A stretch of 64,000 bases of DNA from Heliorestis acidaminivorans (GTDB lineage: Bacteria > Bacillota > Desulfitobacteriia > Heliobacteriales > Heliobacteriaceae), in assembly GCF_008933955.1 (NCBI RefSeq), contig NZ_WBXO01000002.1, positions 310,001 through 374,000 on the forward strand, read 5' to 3'. Shown here piece by piece: positions 9,564-18,642 of this stretch (within the stretch, counting starts at the first letter, position 1; each line of letters begins with the position of its first letter). The notes beneath the pieces were generated by a model. That model had not been told where the DNA came from. It did not search any database and saw only the letters and a program-made list of their open reading frames with translations. A program made the translations under genes and the position numbers.

Positions 9564-10718
9564 TTAGCGAGCTGGCAGTTCTCCTAGTGTAATTGATACA
9601 GCAGACTCTTCATTGTTACGGATATAAGTTACCGTAATCGTATCGCCTACTCGATGCCTGAAAAGTTCTCGTTGCAGATCGGCCATACTGCGAACTTGCT
9701 GGTCGCCAAGCGCAATGATGATGTCATTGTCCTGCATGCCAGCTTGGTGAGCCGCACCGCCTGGTATGGGACGGACGACTACACCGTAATCTACAGGCAG
9801 ATTATACTGTCGTGCCAGCCATTTGTCTACATTCATAATCAAAGTTACTTGCAAAGCAGGCCTTGTAACTTTACCCTGATTCTGTAGATCTTGTATGATA
9901 TGTTGCACCTGATTAGAAGGAATGGCAAAGCCCATACCTTCAAAGCCTGGTATGGCAATTTTAATGGAGTTAATACCAATTACTTCACCGAGAGCATTAA
10001 ACAAAGCACCACCGGAATTGCCTGGATTGATAGCCGCATCGGTCTGTATTAAGTTAAAAGCGTATCCCTCTGGCGTATTCAGTTGTCGATTAAGCCCTGA
10101 GACGATGCCTGATGTTACAGAACCAGCAAATTCTCGACCACCTGGGTTGCCTATGGCAATAGCTAGTTCTCCTACAGAGACACGATCAGAATCGCCAAAA
10201 GAAGCGACAGGCAGGTTATCTAGATCGATTTTTAGGACGGCTAGGTCGGTAAGGCGGTCTGAGCCTATTAAAGTAGCACTAGCTGAACGACCGTCGGCTA
10301 ATGTGACAATAATTTCTGTTGCATCAGCAACGACATGGTGGTTTGTAACAATAAAACCAGCTTGATCATAGATAACACCGGAGCCATTGCCTACTTCTTC
10401 AACTCGTTGATTCCAAAAGACGCCTCGAACAGGCGCTCGATTAGCGATACCAACGACAGCAGGGCCTACTTGACGGGCTACTTCTACAATACGCTGACTG
10501 TCACTATTATGCTTTGCTAAGCTCAGATCTGGTGCAGGCAAAGCAATGCCTCCTTGCGGTGGCTGTCCTGCTTCAGGATCAGGTCGATCTGTTAATCCGA
10601 AAAAAAATAAAGAAAAGTAGCCGCCAAGAATAGCAGATAGTAATGCAACAAGAAAGTATGAAAGCAGGCCCGGTTGACGCTTTTTGCGGTAAACTTCCTG
10701 TTCCTCAAAGTGACCCAC
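9564..10718 (-). CDS. htrA: HtrA/DegP-like membrane-anchored serine protease with one PDZ domain
   Basis: This 384-aa protein has one N-terminal membrane segment (about residues 18-41), then a trypsin-like domain with the triad His128 (TNHHVV), Asp158 (LTDLAVLKID) and Ser235 (NPGNSGGALF), and one PDZ domain from about residue 275 to the end. HtrA proteases degrade misfolded proteins at the outer face of the membrane. Length and layout match Bacillus YycK/HtrC, which also follows yycJ. All catalytic residues are present. Confidence 0.93.
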   Translation of the reverse strand: MGHFEEQEVYRKKRQPGLLSYFLVALLSAILGGYFSLFFFGLTDRPDPEAGQPPQGGIALPAPDLSLAKHNSDSQRIVEVARQVGPAVVGIANRAPVRGVFWNQRVEEVGNGSGVIYDQAGFIVTNHHVVADATEIIVTLADGRSASATLIGSDRLTDLAVLKIDLDNLPVASFGDSDRVSVGELAIAIGNPGGREFAGSVTSGIVSGLNRQLNTPEGYAFNLIQTDAAINPGNSGGALFNALGEVIGINSIKIAIPGFEGMGFAIPSNQVQHIIQDLQNQGKVTRPALQVTLIMNVDKWLARQYNLPVDYGVVVRPIPGGAAHQAGMQDNDIIIALGDQQVRSMADLQRELFRHRVGDTITVTYIRNNEESAVSITLGELPAR

Positions 10719-10789
10719 AAAAGGCTCCCCCTTTTTCCAATAATATGTATGTTGAAAATTGGCCTAAAGATAGATATTCAACACCATTA

Positions 10790-11641
10790 TTATATTTCCT
10801 CCCATGGGTGTATTTCATACCTTGGTGCAATGGACAGCCTCAGGTCTGACTCTTTTTCTTTTTCTTCTTCGCTAGAAAAGAGACAACCCTGTTCTGCCTG
10901 ACTTCTTGCTTTATTAACACTGTAACCTTGCTGTTGCAAAATAGTTTTTACTGTGTCTAGAGCGAGGGCTGGATGATTATTTTCAGCACTAAGATGGGCT
11001 AGCATGATTTGCTTAGTACCACCATCGCAAAGCTTAGCTAAAACTTGCCCTGCTTCTTCATTAGATAGATGGCCTTCTTTGCTAGCGACTCGCCTTTTTA
11101 AGCTAGCTGGATAAGGTCCTTCCATCAACATTTTCCGATCGTGGTTAGACTCAAAAATCAAGGCTTCACATCCTAGAAGCTTTCGCCCCATAGCGCGTGT
11201 TACATAACCCACATCGGTAGCAATACCAAGACGGCTTTTGCCATCATCAAAAGTAAGACCTATGGGTTCACAAGCATCATGGGGTGTCGGAAAGATTTCC
11301 ATGTCTAGATCCTGAAAAGCAACTTTTTCGTCTACTTTTACAGTACAGATCTGGCTTTCTTCTACCTTTCCTATGACTTTCTTCATGCCTTTCCAAGTGC
11401 CTTCGGTAGCGTATACTTTGTAACCATAACGACGAGCTAACACACCGACGCCTCGGACATGATCGGTATGCTCATGAGTCACTACTAGGGCGTCAATTTC
11501 AGAGGGATCGACACCTAGATCGCAAAGACCTTTTTCGATTTTTTTGCCGCTTAAGCCGGCGTCTACAAGAATCCGACTTGCTTTGTTCTCTACATAAGTG
11601 GCGTTGCCGCTCGAACCGCTAGCTAAGGTGGTGTATCGCAT
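10790..11641 (-). CDS. yycJ: YycJ/WalJ-type metallo-beta-lactamase-fold hydrolase
   Basis: This 283-aa protein has the MBL-fold motif THEHTDHVRGVG (HxHxDH) near residue 55, plus later His and Asp ligands (GIATDVGYV, LAHLSAENNHP). It is a predicted metal-dependent phosphodiesterase-type hydrolase. In Bacillus the orthologue sits next to the WalKR operon and affects DNA repair and cell-wall homeostasis, but walKR is not present here. I chose the ATG at 11641, giving MRYTTLASGSSGNAT, because GGAGGAACG precedes it and the family starts here. The gene overlaps the upstream methyltransferase by 23 nt. Confidence 0.9.
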   Translation of the reverse strand: MRYTTLASGSSGNATYVENKASRILVDAGLSGKKIEKGLCDLGVDPSEIDALVVTHEHTDHVRGVGVLARRYGYKVYATEGTWKGMKKVIGKVEESQICTVKVDEKVAFQDLDMEIFPTPHDACEPIGLTFDDGKSRLGIATDVGYVTRAMGRKLLGCEALIFESNHDRKMLMEGPYPASLKRRVASKEGHLSNEEAGQVLAKLCDGGTKQIMLAHLSAENNHPALALDTVKTILQQQGYSVNKARSQAEQGCLFSSEEEKEKESDLRLSIAPRYEIHPWEEI

Positions 11642-12272
11642 CGTTCCTCCGCAGGCAATACAAGTCAATAGTATAGTCTTTACCATCTAGATGAATGGGC
11701 TGTTTAATTTGCTCAATCTGCCAGCTATCACGAAAAGCTTGCAGAAACTCTTGTGCGCCTTGTCGTCCTGGGTCGGTAAGTAAGAGTTGACCTGCTGGTG
11801 AAAGATGTTGGTCAATCACTTTTTGGAGTGCTCTATGCACTTCTGGTTCATAGAGAATATCAGAACCAATAATCAGAGAAAAAGTCCCTAAGGGAGGAAA
11901 GCTACGCCAGTCTGCTTGAATTTGTGTCGTTTCTACACCATTTTGGCGACTGTTTTCAGCGGCTAATTGCAAAGCCGCAGGAATAAAGTCACTTTGCGTT
12001 ACTTTAGCTCCCTTGAGAGCCCCAACAATACCAGCTAAGCCAAGGCCACAGCCTAATTCTAAAATTTTTTGTTGAGGCAGATCAAGCTTTTCAGCTTGCC
12101 AGAGGTAGGAAGCCAGAGCTAAAGCAGATGGCCAGAGCTCTGCCCAAAAAGGCAAATCGTCAACTTCCTGAGCTTGATCGATTAGGGCTTCTACGTTAGC
12201 AATACGGGTCATCTGAACTGTAGGACCACCTGGTATGGTGATCTTCTCTTGCAGACACTGCAATGATGTCAC
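11619..12272 (-). CDS. METTL21/Nnt1-like class I SAM-dependent methyltransferase
   Basis: This 217-aa protein has FWAELWPSALALASYL, the SAM-binding motif ILELGCGLGLAGIVGAL and the post-motif SDILYEPEVH. This is the pattern of family 16 methyltransferases, which modify lysines on proteins (METTL21, Efm-type). The target in bacteria is not known. Its 3' end overlaps yycJ, so the two are likely coupled. Confidence 0.8.
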   Translation of the reverse strand: MTSLQCLQEKITIPGGPTVQMTRIANVEALIDQAQEVDDLPFWAELWPSALALASYLWQAEKLDLPQQKILELGCGLGLAGIVGALKGAKVTQSDFIPAALQLAAENSRQNGVETTQIQADWRSFPPLGTFSLIIGSDILYEPEVHRALQKVIDQHLSPAGQLLLTDPGRQGAQEFLQAFRDSWQIEQIKQPIHLDGKDYTIDLYCLRRNDAIHHLS

Positions 12273-12304
12273 TACTTTCTTTAGTTACGAATCTTCTATC
12301 CTAG

Positions 12305-13564
12305 TCAGGCTCGACGAATCTTAGCACCTAATGCAGTCAGTTTTTCTTCTAGCTTTTCATAGCCTCTATCAATATGATAGGCACAACAAACTTCCGTTTC
12401 CCCTTCTGCTGTCATACCTGCAATAAGCAAAGCGGCACCGGCACGTAGGTCTGAGGCTTTAACCTGAGCGCTCGAAAGACAAGGTACGCCATCAATGATA
12501 GCTGTGCGTCCTTCAATTTTGATTTGTGCGCCCATACGTTGCAATTCATCAACAACGCGCAGACGATTTTCATAAACATTTTCTACAATCATGCTTGTAC
12601 CTGGTACGATAGTCAAAAGAGCCATTACCTGAGACTGCATATCGGTAGGAAAGCCTGGATAAGGTAGGGTCTTTACATCAACAGCCTTAAAATCTCCACT
12701 GCCATCGACAAATATGGCATCGTCTTTTTCTTCTACCTCTACACCGATTTCGCGTAGCTTAGCCGTAACACCGTGCAAGTGTGTTGGAATCACATTTTCT
12801 ACTAGAACTTTACCTTTCGTGGCCGCCGCCGCAATCATATAAGTACCTGCTTCTACACGGTCAGGAATAATGCCATAGCGCGTACCTGTAAGAGCTTCTA
12901 CACCTTCAATACGGATTAGATCTGTACCAGCTCCGCGAATTTTACCGCCCATGGAGTTGATAAAGTTAGCTAAATCAACAATTTCAGGCTCTTTAGCACA
13001 GTTTTCAATCAGGGTCTGGCCACGAGCTAACGATGCGGCCAGCATAATATTTTTGGTTGCTCCTACAGAGGGGAAGTCCAGATAAATTTTAGCGCCTCGA
13101 AGCCTTTTGCTACCTTGAGCACCGCCACAGATGTAGCCATGTTCAATAGCAAGACTAGCTCCCATAGCTGATAATCCTTTAATATGTAAATCCATGGGAC
13201 GCGTCCCAATATTATCGCCGCCAGGCAAGGCCACTTCTGCCCAACCGAAACGACTGACTAGTGCACCTAGCAAGAGGTTAGAAGCTCGTAGCTTTTTAGC
13301 TAGTTTGTATGGTGTTTTGCATGCGATTGTATCAGGTACAACGAGGCGAACAGCACCAGGACCTATCCATTCTCCTTGCCCGCCCATTTCTATGCAAATA
13401 TCAAGCATTACGTTGACATCGGTGATCTCGGGAATGTTTTCTAATATAATTTCTCCGCGACTCATAAAAGAAGCCGCCAGTAAAGCCAGCGCCGCATTTT
13501 TTGCTCCACTGATGGATACAGACCCTTCTAAGGGCGTACCCCCTTGAACGATAAGTTTACCCAA
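12305..13564 (-). CDS. murA: UDP-N-acetylglucosamine 1-carboxyvinyltransferase, Asp-type active site
   Basis: This 419-aa protein transfers enolpyruvate to UDP-GlcNAc, the first committed step of peptidoglycan synthesis. Lys22-Asn23 (SGAKNAAL), Arg-containing TRPMDLH and the catalytic-loop FPTDMQSQ are present. The loop that normally holds the catalytic Cys (Cys115 in E. coli, PGGCxIG) reads ALPGGDNIGTRP, so Asp117 replaces it. Asp is found in naturally fosfomycin-resistant MurA (Mycobacterium, Chlamydia). Firmicutes often carry two murA copies; a second would lie outside this window. Confidence 0.93.
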   Translation of the reverse strand: MGKLIVQGGTPLEGSVSISGAKNAALALLAASFMSRGEIILENIPEITDVNVMLDICIEMGGQGEWIGPGAVRLVVPDTIACKTPYKLAKKLRASNLLLGALVSRFGWAEVALPGGDNIGTRPMDLHIKGLSAMGASLAIEHGYICGGAQGSKRLRGAKIYLDFPSVGATKNIMLAASLARGQTLIENCAKEPEIVDLANFINSMGGKIRGAGTDLIRIEGVEALTGTRYGIIPDRVEAGTYMIAAAATKGKVLVENVIPTHLHGVTAKLREIGVEVEEKDDAIFVDGSGDFKAVDVKTLPYPGFPTDMQSQVMALLTIVPGTSMIVENVYENRLRVVDELQRMGAQIKIEGRTAIIDGVPCLSSAQVKASDLRAGAALLIAGMTAEGETEVCCAYHIDRGYEKLEEKLTALGAKIRRA

Positions 13565-13678
13565 AGAACATCGTTCCCCTTTCTTGTGTTACCAGGAGCT
13601 TGGCCATTGCAAAAAATAAACCCAAAGCATTTATATTTCTCTTACTCTCTTACGATTCCTGCCATGGTAAGAAAAAAG

Positions 13679-13705
13679 GACTGCCCTTATTGAAAAAGAG
13701 CAGTC
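13679..13705 (-). terminator. Intrinsic terminator overlapping a stop codon
   Basis: The arms GACTGC and GCAGTC flank a loop that contains the TAA stop (13687-13689) of the HExxH peptidase gene. A T6 run follows on the minus strand. The 5' arm is therefore made of the last sense codons. Confidence 0.75.
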
Positions 13706-14601
13706 TGACTTTCGGCTGAATAAGCTTTTTCCTGTACTTTTCCCGTAAATTCTGACCAGGTCCAGCCTGTGGCCCGATAGATAGCTTCTTCTATTTTATG
13801 CCCTTTGGCTAAGTCATGGTAGATCTCAGCCATGGCACCAGCTTTTTCTGCTTCGATGGTATCAAAAGCGAGGAGAGATTGACGGTAAGCTAATTTCTGG
13901 TCTGGTAAATTATCAAAAAGGCGGTCCATCTCTTCCCAGGGGTATAGTCGATGTGACCAACCTGGAGCAGGGTCTTGCAGTGTGTAGCCTGTAAAAGCTC
14001 TCTCCATGTCTTGGGCTACACCTTCTGTAAACCAGCGCTGAACATTGCCTCTTGTTCGATAATCTAGAATAAGATGAGCTAGTTCATGAGCCATAGGGCC
14101 TATGATAACAGAATTATCACTTGCACCCCCATTACTGCTACTGCTCCAATTCTGTGGCGACAGTAGGCGAACAACGCCAGCGTAGTAGACACCTAGAGCC
14201 GCTTCATCATTCCAGCCAAAAACTTGGTTAAAGGAATCTCGATCTTTGTAGATTAGGACGAGTGGTTTATTTTGCGGTTGATAATTCATTACTTTGGTTA
14301 ATTCTTCATAGATAGACTCTGTCTGTTGTAATAACAAAGTTGCTTCTTCTACAGAGCTACTTTTGTAACGTAAGTTTACGCTTTCACCTTCTAAGTGATA
14401 CCAACTATCTGTTTCTTTGCTTGCTTGATGCAATTTGTATTGACGGTAAAGAGTATAACTTTTCTGTTGCACCTGCGTAATCGTTGTAGAGAGAGAAAAG
14501 CCTGCTCTTAAATCAACTTGTTGACGCCAGAAGAGCATCAGCAATATTAGGGCCATGGTAACAGCAAAGAGCCAGAAGAAAAGATTAACTTTTTCCCCCA
14601 T
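13687..14601 (-). CDS. Membrane-anchored peptidase MA-like zinc metallohydrolase
   Basis: This 304-aa protein has one N-terminal membrane segment (about residues 7-25) followed by an outer domain. It carries the gluzincin motif H172-E-L-A-H176 (PMAHELAHLILD) and the third ligand Glu193 (RWFTEGVAQDME), the peptidase MA / DUF family pattern. A substrate is unknown. The metal site looks intact, so an active protease or peptidoglycan-associated hydrolase is plausible. It lies upstream of murA but is separated from it by its own terminator. Confidence 0.82.
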   Translation of the reverse strand: MGEKVNLFFWLFAVTMALILLMLFWRQQVDLRAGFSLSTTITQVQQKSYTLYRQYKLHQASKETDSWYHLEGESVNLRYKSSSVEEATLLLQQTESIYEELTKVMNYQPQNKPLVLIYKDRDSFNQVFGWNDEAALGVYYAGVVRLLSPQNWSSSSNGGASDNSVIIGPMAHELAHLILDYRTRGNVQRWFTEGVAQDMERAFTGYTLQDPAPGWSHRLYPWEEMDRLFDNLPDQKLAYRQSLLAFDTIEAEKAGAMAEIYHDLAKGHKIEEAIYRATGWTWSEFTGKVQEKAYSAESQTALFQ

Positions 14602-14708
14602 CTGCTTCTCCTCTTTTCCAAAAACTAATTATCCTTCCCCGGAAGCTATCCCATTATAGCAGGAGCAGGCCTTTTTATGGCTAGTAAATGGCTGGATTGA
14701 ATGCAAAA

Positions 14709-14745
14709 AAAGACCAGCAAAGGCCTTTCACCTTTGCTGGTCTTT
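14709..14745 (-). terminator. Strong intrinsic terminator
   Basis: Perfect 15-bp arms (AAAGACCAGCAAAGG / CCTTTGCTGGTCTTT) have a 7-nt loop and a T7 run on the minus strand. It ends the TPR gene transcript. Confidence 0.9.
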
Positions 14746-14779
14746 AACTTATTCAAGAAATTGAACTTCTTCTTTTATG

Positions 14780-15508
14780 CTATTCCGTTACTTCGGCAGA
14801 TTGCGCTCCCTCAAACTGACCTTCTTCAATTTCTAAGTCAAAGAGGCCCGTTAGATCAGGTTGTTGCATTCCTGCTGGTGCGCCTGGAGGAGCACTAGCA
14901 ATAGCAGATTCGGCGTAAGCTACTAATTCTTTGAGAAAATCTGATTGTTCTTTCGTTGTATTAAGTGTCAAAGCTCTAGCCCAGTTGTCTCTGGCGCTTT
15001 CATAATCCTGTCGCACTTCAATAAGAAAGATTCCGTAGTTCAAGGGACCAATAACATGCTTAGGGTCTTTTTCTATAGCAATTTGGAAGTTTTCCTCAGC
15101 TACGTCATGAAGTCCGCCATAAAAAGCAGAGGTAGCCATATCAACACGAACGTCCGTATTGCTCTCGTCAAATTCTAGAGCTTTCTGATAAGCTTCTACA
15201 GCTTGTCGATAAAAAGCTTCGCCTGCTTCAATGTCACCGCCAAGGGTCTTAAAGCGGCCCATATCGTAGCGGTTGTTGCCTAGGGTAATCCAACCTTGGT
15301 GATAAGAAGGGTCGCGCTCGACTTCTTCTTCCATGAGTTGAATATCTTGTAGCAATCTTTCTTCATATGCTTCAGGGTTAGTTGTGGGGTCTGCTCCAAT
15401 GGGTAGAGAAAAAAGAGTAAAAGCGAGGGTACTGCCAAGCAGTCCAATGGAGAGGATGATAGCCGTGACCGTTACGAAAGTACGATTTTTGTTGAACACC
15501 TTTTTCAT
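14780..15508 (-). CDS. Membrane-anchored TPR-repeat protein
   Basis: This 242-aa protein has a basic start, one membrane segment (about residues 10-35, VTVTAIILSIGLLGSTLAFTL) and then three to four tetratricopeptide repeats. Examples are YHQGWITLGNNRYDMGRF, AVEAYQKALEFDESNTDVRVD and AEENFQIAIEKDPKHVIG. TPR domains serve as protein-protein scaffolds. The partner is not shown by the context. The C-terminal tail is acidic and low in complexity. GAAAGG precedes the ATG. Confidence 0.82.
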   Translation of the reverse strand: MKKVFNKNRTFVTVTAIILSIGLLGSTLAFTLFSLPIGADPTTNPEAYEERLLQDIQLMEEEVERDPSYHQGWITLGNNRYDMGRFKTLGGDIEAGEAFYRQAVEAYQKALEFDESNTDVRVDMATSAFYGGLHDVAEENFQIAIEKDPKHVIGPLNYGIFLIEVRQDYESARDNWARALTLNTTKEQSDFLKELVAYAESAIASAPPGAPAGMQQPDLTGLFDLEIEEGQFEGAQSAEVTE

Positions 15509-15590
15509 CCTTTCTATGATCAGTCCATCAGTTAATGGATTGTTTTGTTCTTCTTTAGAGATAGCATAAATGTAATTATATCACAAATGA

Positions 15591-16910
15591 TTATTCCTGA
15601 TAAGATAAATATTTTTCCACTGCCATAGCCGCAATAGCTCCATCACCGACAGCTGTTGCTACTTGCCGCAAAGGAGTGTTCCTTACATCACCACAAGCAA
15701 AGACGCCACTTATGTTAGTTGCTAAGTTACTATTAGTTGTAATATATCCATCTACCGATAGTTCAATAGCGCCACCAAGAAAGTCTAGAGATGGTGCATG
15801 ACCAATATAGACAAATAGTCCATCGCAAGGGTAGCATCCTTTTTCACCTGTTTTTACGTTTTTGATCAGCACTTTCTCAACTTGCTGATCGCCTGCAATT
15901 TCTTCAATGACGCTATCCCAAATAAACTGTATTTTGGGGTTTGCTTTCGCTCGTTCTTGCAGAATTTTACTTGCCCTTAGTCGATCGCGACGATGGATAA
16001 TCGTAACTTGGGAAGCAAACTTAGTAAGATATATTGCTTCTTCAACGGCGGAGTCTCCACCACCGACTACAACAACTTTCCGATCTTTGAAAAAAGCTCC
16101 GTCACAAGTGGCGCAATAAGAAAGGCCACGACCATGAAAAGTCTCTTCTCCTTTTACACCTAAAGGTTTGGAGCGAGCTCCTGTAGCAATAATAACAGAA
16201 CGTGCAAAGTAGCTGTTATTGGCCATTGTTGTTAAAACTTTCATAGGTCCTTGCAATTTAGCTTGCACAACTTCTTCTGTAATCAATGTGGCTCCAAAGT
16301 GCAGAGCTTGTGTTAAAAAGCGGATCATTAGATCAGGCCCCGAGACTGCTTTATCAAATCCGGGGTAGTTTTCCAGTAGTTCTGTTGTTGCCGCTTGCCC
16401 ACCTGGAGTTTGCCCTTCAAAAAGCGCTGTTTTGAGTCCTGAGCGAGCACTATAGAGTGCGGCCGTCAAGCCTGCAGGTCCTGAGCCAACAATGATAACA
16501 TCATAAATATTTTTTTGCTCTTGCAGTAACCAGGCGGCATATTCTTTTTTCATACAGCGGTTCATGACTACTGTTAAGCCAGCTTGCTCTGCAAGAGCAA
16601 CTGCTGACTCGCTAATAACGCCTTCTTGAAGCCATAAGAGATGAACTTTTCGGGCTATTGCTTGTTGAGCAATAGGTAATACTTCTTCAGAACGACGAAA
16701 AATGTCTACCACATCAATTTTTATTTCTGGTGGAATAGCTTGTAGCTCGGGATATGCTTTCTCTCCAAAAAGCTCTTTTAATGCAGGATTTACTGGAATA
16801 ACTCTATAACCTTGGGCTCTTAGATATTTTGCTACCTGGTAACTAGGACGCTCTTTTTTGTCCGATAAGCCTACCATGGCAATAGTCTGCAGAGCTGGAA
16901 AGTTAACCAT
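15591..16910 (-). CDS. trxB: CoA-binding domain / thioredoxin reductase fusion
   Basis: This is a 439-aa fusion. Residues 1-130 form a CoA-binding Rossmann domain of the YccU type ([35 protein letters not shown]). Residues about 134-439 form a complete thioredoxin reductase: FAD site [14 protein letters not shown], redox pair C266-A-T-C269, NAD(P)H site [10 protein letters not shown], and [13 protein letters not shown] near the end. TrxB moves electrons from NAD(P)H (or ferredoxin in some anaerobes) to thioredoxin. I see no internal start with a ribosome site at the junction, so this appears to be one polypeptide. The role of the added domain is unknown. Confidence 0.88.
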   Translation of the reverse strand: MVNFPALQTIAMVGLSDKKERPSYQVAKYLRAQGYRVIPVNPALKELFGEKAYPELQAIPPEIKIDVVDIFRRSEEVLPIAQQAIARKVHLLWLQEGVISESAVALAEQAGLTVVMNRCMKKEYAAWLLQEQKNIYDVIIVGSGPAGLTAALYSARSGLKTALFEGQTPGGQAATTELLENYPGFDKAVSGPDLMIRFLTQALHFGATLITEEVVQAKLQGPMKVLTTMANNSYFARSVIIATGARSKPLGVKGEETFHGRGLSYCATCDGAFFKDRKVVVVGGGDSAVEEAIYLTKFASQVTIIHRRDRLRASKILQERAKANPKIQFIWDSVIEEIAGDQQVEKVLIKNVKTGEKGCYPCDGLFVYIGHAPSLDFLGGAIELSVDGYITTNSNLATNISGVFACGDVRNTPLRQVATAVGDGAIAAMAVEKYLSYQE

Positions 16911-17014
16911 TCTCTCACTCCTATCATTACCATCTCATAACTTGAGCAACCTGTTAACATTCTGATCCGGTTTACTCTCTTTATACGATATAAGTATATA
17001 TAGATAGAAAATAA

Positions 17015-17054
17015 GGCGATATATCTTCAGGTACTCCTAAGAAGATATATCGCC
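17015..17054 (-). terminator. Intrinsic terminator
   Basis: Perfect 14-bp arms (GGCGATATATCTTC / GAAGATATATCGCC) have a 12-nt loop and then TTATTTTC on the minus strand. It ends the M23 peptidase transcript. Confidence 0.8.
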
Positions 17055-17083
17055 ACGTTGTTTAATATAATATGTTTGATGCT

Positions 17084-18376
17084 TTAATTTAGAAACGCTC
17101 GTGGGTTCTGAGCTGTTCCATTACGAAGAACTTCAAAATGAAGATGTGGTCCATTGGAGCGACCTGTAGAACCACCTCGTCCAATAACAGCACCACGGCT
17201 GACACTTTGTCCTACAGATACGTTAATTTGGGATAGATGGGCATAACGAGTCTGTAGTCCATTACCATGATCGACGGTAATTATGTTGCCGTAACCACCA
17301 TTCCAGCCGGCAAATACAACTACGCCGTCACCTGCTGAATAAATAGGGTCTCCTGTGTTCAGATCGATATCCATACCTGTGTGGAACTCACGGCCTCTAT
17401 TGCCAAAGCCTGAAGTAATTCGACGACCTTGAGTAGGCCATGAGAGAGTGCCATTTCCACCACCATTATAGCTTGCAGTGCTACCACGGGAAGCTACTTG
17501 TACGGCCTGGTTGCCCCTAACTTCAACGCGAGTTACTGGTTCTTGTATGACTTTCTCTTCAATCAAGTTGTTTTCAAGTTGTAAGTCATTAGCCTTGCTG
17601 ACGATATATGTAGCGAGTTTTGTACCTCTTTGCCCTTCTTGCTGGACTTTTACGTTGCCTGCACGAAGGCTGTTATCTCTTTTTACTTCCGTCTGAAAGG
17701 GTATTGCTTCTTCCGCCTGTACCTTAAAGGTAGTAAGGACAGTCAAATAATATGTAGGTTTATTAAGGAAAATCTCATCACCAATTTTGAGTTGATCTTC
17801 GTTGTTAAGATGGCTATTAGCTGAGCGTAGTTCCATCCAGTTCATGCCGTGTTTGTTGGCAATGGTCCAAAGGTTGTCACCATCTTCTACAACGTAACGA
17901 AGCTTTTCGTCTTTACCTTCCGTGAGTAAGCTAAGTGCTTCCTCATAAGGTATGATCTCTTCTGGGGCCACTTCTACTTCTTCGTAAGCTACAGGTTCTT
18001 TCAATCGTACATCTAATACTTCCGTTCCTTGTGGAGCTTGCATGTAGGAGAAATAGTATTTAGCTTGCTTGATTAGCTTATCTGCTTCTTCTGTAGAAGC
18101 AACAACAAAGAGCGGCTCTCCATTGACAATGACTTGACAAGCCTGTTGAGTCACTTCTTGTTGATTAGAAGCGGCTACTTTCCCAGGGCCTGAAAGGGAT
18201 GAATCTCCAATTGAAAACGCAAAAAAACTGCCTACTAAAGCAAGACTAGCGACAGCAACTCCCACTTTTAAAGCCAGTTTGTTATCTTTTACCTTCGCTA
18301 TAGACGACTTGATTTCCAAAGCTTTTTGTTTTAGAGCATTTAAGTCAAACATTGCTCTTTCTTGATCTCTGGACAT
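17084..18376 (-). CDS. LysM-G5-M23 peptidoglycan endopeptidase
   Basis: This is a 430-aa cell-wall enzyme. A cytoplasmic start is followed by a membrane segment (ALKVGVAVASLALVGSFFAF), a LysM module (VVEDGDNLWTIANKHGMNW) that binds peptidoglycan, a G5 domain, and a C-terminal M23 domain. The M23 zinc ligands are visible in FHTGMDIDLN and in GPHLHFEVL. It resembles sporulation- and growth-associated endopeptidases. I start it at 18376 because GGGAGGGGGG lies just upstream; a GTG/ATG 27 nt further up has none. Confidence 0.9.
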   Translation of the reverse strand: MSRDQERAMFDLNALKQKALEIKSSIAKVKDNKLALKVGVAVASLALVGSFFAFSIGDSSLSGPGKVAASNQQEVTQQACQVIVNGEPLFVVASTEEADKLIKQAKYYFSYMQAPQGTEVLDVRLKEPVAYEEVEVAPEEIIPYEEALSLLTEGKDEKLRYVVEDGDNLWTIANKHGMNWMELRSANSHLNNEDQLKIGDEIFLNKPTYYLTVLTTFKVQAEEAIPFQTEVKRDNSLRAGNVKVQQEGQRGTKLATYIVSKANDLQLENNLIEEKVIQEPVTRVEVRGNQAVQVASRGSTASYNGGGNGTLSWPTQGRRITSGFGNRGREFHTGMDIDLNTGDPIYSAGDGVVVFAGWNGGYGNIITVDHGNGLQTRYAHLSQINVSVGQSVSRGAVIGRGGSTGRSNGPHLHFEVLRNGTAQNPRAFLN

Positions 18377-18541
18377 TCGCGCCCCCCTCCCAACCTTTCT
18401 CACAGAAGGTTGTGAACTTTTTGCTTTTTACTCGGGAAACCTTTGTCATTATAGCATGGCAAGAATATCCGGGTAAACACAAAAAGTTCCCTTTTTGGGC
18501 GTTTTTTTTTAGAAAAAGGAAGATTTTTTTTACACTTTGAT

Positions 18542-18568
18542 AATAAATACCATTCTTTGGTATTTATT
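18542..18568. repeat. AT-rich hairpin in the 18.4-18.6 kb intergenic gap
   Basis: The arms AATAAATACCA and TGGTATTTATT are separated by 5 nt. There is no clear T run on the minus strand. It may be a weak terminator or an RNA-processing hairpin between the molybdoenzyme gene and the M23 peptidase gene. Confidence 0.45.
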
Positions 18569-18603
18569 TACTTTATTCATTATTGTTTTTTCTTTCCTTG
18601 GTA

Positions 18604-18642
18604 GGCAGAGATGATTCGTTTTCTTAACGAATCATCTCTGCC
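18604..18642 (-). terminator. Perfect 17-bp hairpin with the stop codon in its loop
   Basis: The arms GGCAGAGATGATTCGTT and AACGAATCATCTCTGCC match perfectly around a 5-nt loop. The TAA (18624-18626) of the molybdopterin oxidoreductase sits at the loop, so its last codons form one arm. No T run follows on the minus strand, so it may protect or process the mRNA 3' end rather than act as a classical terminator. Confidence 0.65.
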
